The translations under genes were made by a program, and so were the position numbers. DNA of 55,440 bases from positions 1 to 55,440 of the forward strand of contig CACGOM010000008.1 of assembly GCA_902574705.1 (NCBI GenBank), given 5' to 3'. This stretch comes from an uncultured Pelagibacteraceae bacterium (lineage in GTDB: Bacteria > Pseudomonadota > Alphaproteobacteria > Pelagibacterales > Pelagibacteraceae). The notes under the pieces are model-generated. The model saw only the letters and a program-made list of their open reading frames with translations. It was not told the origin of the DNA and did no database searches. Positions 53,382-55,440 of this stretch are shown here, piece by piece. Within the stretch, counting starts at the first letter, position 1. Every line of letters begins with the position of its first letter.

Positions 53382-54157
53382 AAAAAATAGCAAATATATT
53401 AATATTAATTATATCAATATTACTAATTCAAAATCATTCATTTTCGGCAGAAACACACAAATTTTTAAAAACGGAGTGGACATTCAAAGGTCTTTTTGGA
53501 AAATACGACAGAGCTTCTTTACAAAGAGGATATCAGGTTTATACAGAAGTTTGCGCAGCTTGCCATTCGATGCAATACTTGAGTTATAGAAATCTTGCTG
53601 AACCAGGTGGGCCTGAGTTTTCAGAACAAGAAGTAAAAGTCATAGCTGCAAGTTTCGAAGTACTAGATGGTCCAAATAGTGATGGAGAAATGTTTATGAG
53701 ACCTGCTAAATTATCTGATAAATTTGTTATGCCATATGATAACGTTGAAGCTTCAAAGGCTGCAAACGGAGGAGCTTATCCACCAGATATGTCAGTTTTG
53801 GCAAAAGCTAGAAAGGGCGGAGCAGATTATATTTATTCTCTTCTTCTAGGATACGACGACCCTCCAGCTGACATCAAATTAGATGATGGGGTGTATTATA
53901 ATAAATATATGTATGGAAATAAAATAAAAATGTCAGCACCTCTATCGGATGACCTAATTGAATATAGTGATGGAACTAAAGCTACAAAAGAACAAATGGC
54001 AAAAGATATAACAACCTTTTTAATGTGGTCTGCGGAACCTCATTTAGAAACAAGACATAAAACCGGTTTTAGAGTTATTGTTTATTTAATTATACTTTCA
54101 ATACTTGTATATTTTACTATGAAAAAGATATGGTCACGTGTTGAAACGAAAGTTTAA
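53378..54157 (+). CDS. petC: Cytochrome c1 of the bc1 complex
   Basis: Cytochrome c1 passes electrons from the Rieske protein to soluble cytochrome c. The 259 residues start with GTG overlapping the petB stop, then a signal peptide (about 1-22), the heme site [21 protein letters not shown] (about 57-77, CAACH) and a C-terminal membrane anchor (about 229-248). The C-terminus overlaps the convergent ychF gene by 24 nt, the largest convergent overlap seen here. Confidence 0.96.
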   Translation: MKKIANILILIISILLIQNHSFSAETHKFLKTEWTFKGLFGKYDRASLQRGYQVYTEVCAACHSMQYLSYRNLAEPGGPEFSEQEVKVIAASFEVLDGPNSDGEMFMRPAKLSDKFVMPYDNVEASKAANGGAYPPDMSVLAKARKGGADYIYSLLLGYDDPPADIKLDDGVYYNKYMYGNKIKMSAPLSDDLIEYSDGTKATKEQMAKDITTFLMWSAEPHLETRHKTGFRVIVYLIILSILVYFTMKKIWSRVETKV

Positions 54158-55207
54158 CACATCACCATCTTTAACAATATATTCTTTACCTTCTAATCTC
54201 ATTTTGCCATTATTTTTTGAATTCAACCATCCCTCGTTGTCTATAAAGTCTTGATATGAAATAGTTTCTACTTTTATAAATCCTTTTTCAAAGTCAGTAT
54301 GAATCTTCGCTGCAGCTTTGGGAGCCAAACATTGTTTATTAATAGTCCAGGCTCTAGACTCCTCAGGACCTGAGGTAAAAAATGTCTCAAGATTTAATAA
54401 ATTATACCCTTTTTTTGCGAGTGTTTTTATACCAGCTTCTTTTATTCCAAGTAGATCCATAAAATTTTTCTTTTCTTGATCACCTAATGAGTTGAGTTGA
54501 TTTTCAATTTCTGCTGAAATAATTATTGTATCTTTGTCACTAAACTTTTCGATAAATTTCTGTGTATATTTATTTCCGTTTGCAATACTTTCTTCATCTA
54601 CATTACAAACATATAAATTTGGTTTTAAAGACAATAATCCACTCATTTCTATTTCTTTCTTTTCATATAAATTCCATATTTCATAAATATTTTTTTCATT
54701 ATTGATATAATTTAACGCTGTTTCCAATAATTGAATTTGTTCGTCAGAAATATTTTTTTTATTTTTTTTGTCCAACCTTTTTTGAATAGATTCAATATCA
54801 GCCAATTTCATTTCAGTTTGAATAATTTCTAAATCTCTAATTGGATCTACATTGTCATTAACATTTTGTATATCATCAGAGTCAAAACAACGTAGCATAT
54901 GGATAATTGCATCTACCTCCCTAATATGCGATAAAAATTTATTCCCTAATCCCTCTCCCTTAGAAGCTCCTTTAACCAAACCAGCTATGTCAACAAAAGA
55001 AATTGTAGTATAAATTTTTTTTTTTGAGTTTGATATATTTGTTAAGTTATCCAATCTTTCATCAATCACAGGAACAATTCCTAAATTGGGATCAATTGTA
55101 CAAAATGGAAAATTTTCTGCTTGAGCTTTGTTAGAGTTTGTTAGAGCATTGAACAAAGTTGATTTACCAACATTTGGCAATCCAACTATTCCACATTTAA
55201 AACCCAT
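54134..55207 (-). CDS. ychF: Ribosome-binding ATPase YchF
   Basis: YchF is an Obg-like P-loop protein that binds the ribosome and prefers ATP. The 357 residues show the P-loop GIVGLPNVGKSTLFNALT (about 6-23), SFVDIAGLVKGASKGEGLGNKFLSHIREVD (about 69-98), a coiled-coil hairpin and a C-terminal TGS domain (about 275-357). It is next to pth, a common pairing, 2 nt after its stop. Confidence 0.96.
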   Translation of the reverse strand: MGFKCGIVGLPNVGKSTLFNALTNSNKAQAENFPFCTIDPNLGIVPVIDERLDNLTNISNSKKKIYTTISFVDIAGLVKGASKGEGLGNKFLSHIREVDAIIHMLRCFDSDDIQNVNDNVDPIRDLEIIQTEMKLADIESIQKRLDKKNKKNISDEQIQLLETALNYINNEKNIYEIWNLYEKKEIEMSGLLSLKPNLYVCNVDEESIANGNKYTQKFIEKFSDKDTIIISAEIENQLNSLGDQEKKNFMDLLGIKEAGIKTLAKKGYNLLNLETFFTSGPEESRAWTINKQCLAPKAAAKIHTDFEKGFIKVETISYQDFIDNEGWLNSKNNGKMRLEGKEYIVKDGDVLNFRFNT

Positions 55208-55209
55208 GG

Positions 55210-55440
55210 TTAATTATTTATCTTACTTGAAAATAAATCGAGTTTTTTGTCAATTAACAAGCTTAAAGACTCAACTATTTTTTTTGAAATTTCTTTGAGT
55301 TGAATTTTTTCATCGTCGCTAAAATCACCTAAAACAAAATCATTAACTTTAATTTTGTCTGGCTTTCCAATTCCGATTCTTACTCTTGAGTATTCTTTTC
55401 CAATAAACTTATCTAATGATTTAATTCCGTTATGTCCAGC
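55210..55440 (-). CDS. pth: Peptidyl-tRNA hydrolase, C-terminal part (gene runs off the right edge)
   Basis: The frame is open from the right edge to a TAA at 55210-55212 and reads AGHNGIKSLDKFIGKEYSRV, then RIGIGKPDKIKVNDFVLGDFS and a helical tail. GHNGIKS and RIGIGKP are hallmarks of Pth, which releases peptides from tRNAs that drop off the ribosome. The N-terminal half with the catalytic histidine lies outside the window. It sits 2 nt from ychF. Confidence 0.9.
   Translation of the reverse strand, partial: AGHNGIKSLDKFIGKEYSRVRIGIGKPDKIKVNDFVLGDFSDDEKIQLKEISKKIVESLSLLIDKKLDLFSSKINN

Overview
The window is a low-GC, gene-dense alphaproteobacterial chromosome segment. Gene content and order point to a marine SAR11 (Pelagibacterales) bacterium. 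The pointers are tiny or overlapping gaps, an F0 ATP synthase operon next to smc, a beta-carotene/retinal cluster, CcrM, a ctaC-D-B-G-E cytochrome oxidase operon and petABC. The assignment rests on gene content read by eye; base composition was not computed.

Layout. 1-6.2 kb: a truncated HAD hydrolase, ribF, ileS, lspA, a small lipoprotein and a short pgi (+ strand). 6.2-13.9 kb: rsmD and purD (-), DUF2093 (+), then ubiA-msbA-waaA-lpxK-lpxL-like (-), making lipid A/Kdo and prenylated quinone precursors. 14-18.2 kb: a mix of small genes (DUF2721, quinone reductase, pirin, DUF924, HAD dehalogenase, rsmE). 18.2-25.6 kb: the aa3-type oxidase operon with assembly factors, including a 40-residue CoxF-like gene, then SURF1, thrC and a peroxiredoxin. 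25.6-28.6 kb: an accessory island of small unrecognised genes punctuated by a GC-rich direct repeat (called R here). 28.6-41.3 kb: an almost gap-free minus-strand train, dciA-like, dsbA-like, smc, atpI-B-E-F'-F, crtI-crtB-crtY-blh, ispH, thrB, rnhA. 41.3-55.4 kb: mutY, an FAD monooxygenase, ccrM, rnhB, uracil-DNA glycosylase, a TPR protein, ispE, tRNA-Gln, cca, greA, hemF, trmL, petABC, ychF and the 3' end of pth.

How it works together. Cytochrome bc1 and the aa3 oxidase build the proton gradient, and the F0 genes supply the membrane part of ATP synthase. The crt/blh genes would make retinal, the chromophore of a proteorhodopsin that is not in this window (nor is crtE). ispE and ispH feed the isoprenoid precursors used by the carotenoid, ubiquinone and heme O enzymes.

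The most unusual region is the 25.9-28.6 kb island. Four same-orientation copies of an element with core GGGGCGTTCT delimit three modules. These hold (i) a small membrane protein, (ii) a GIY-YIG nuclease with a C-terminal domain resembling the one in CcrM plus a secreted protein, and (iii) three tiny proteins led by a His-rich one behind a very strong Shine-Dalgarno site. Other points of interest are a four-site GANTC cluster before ccrM, a shortened SMC with no visible hinge, a 20-bp dyad before crtI, a tRNA-Gln gene ending 3 nt before the CCA-adding enzyme gene, and divergent genes with 0-20 bp between start codons.
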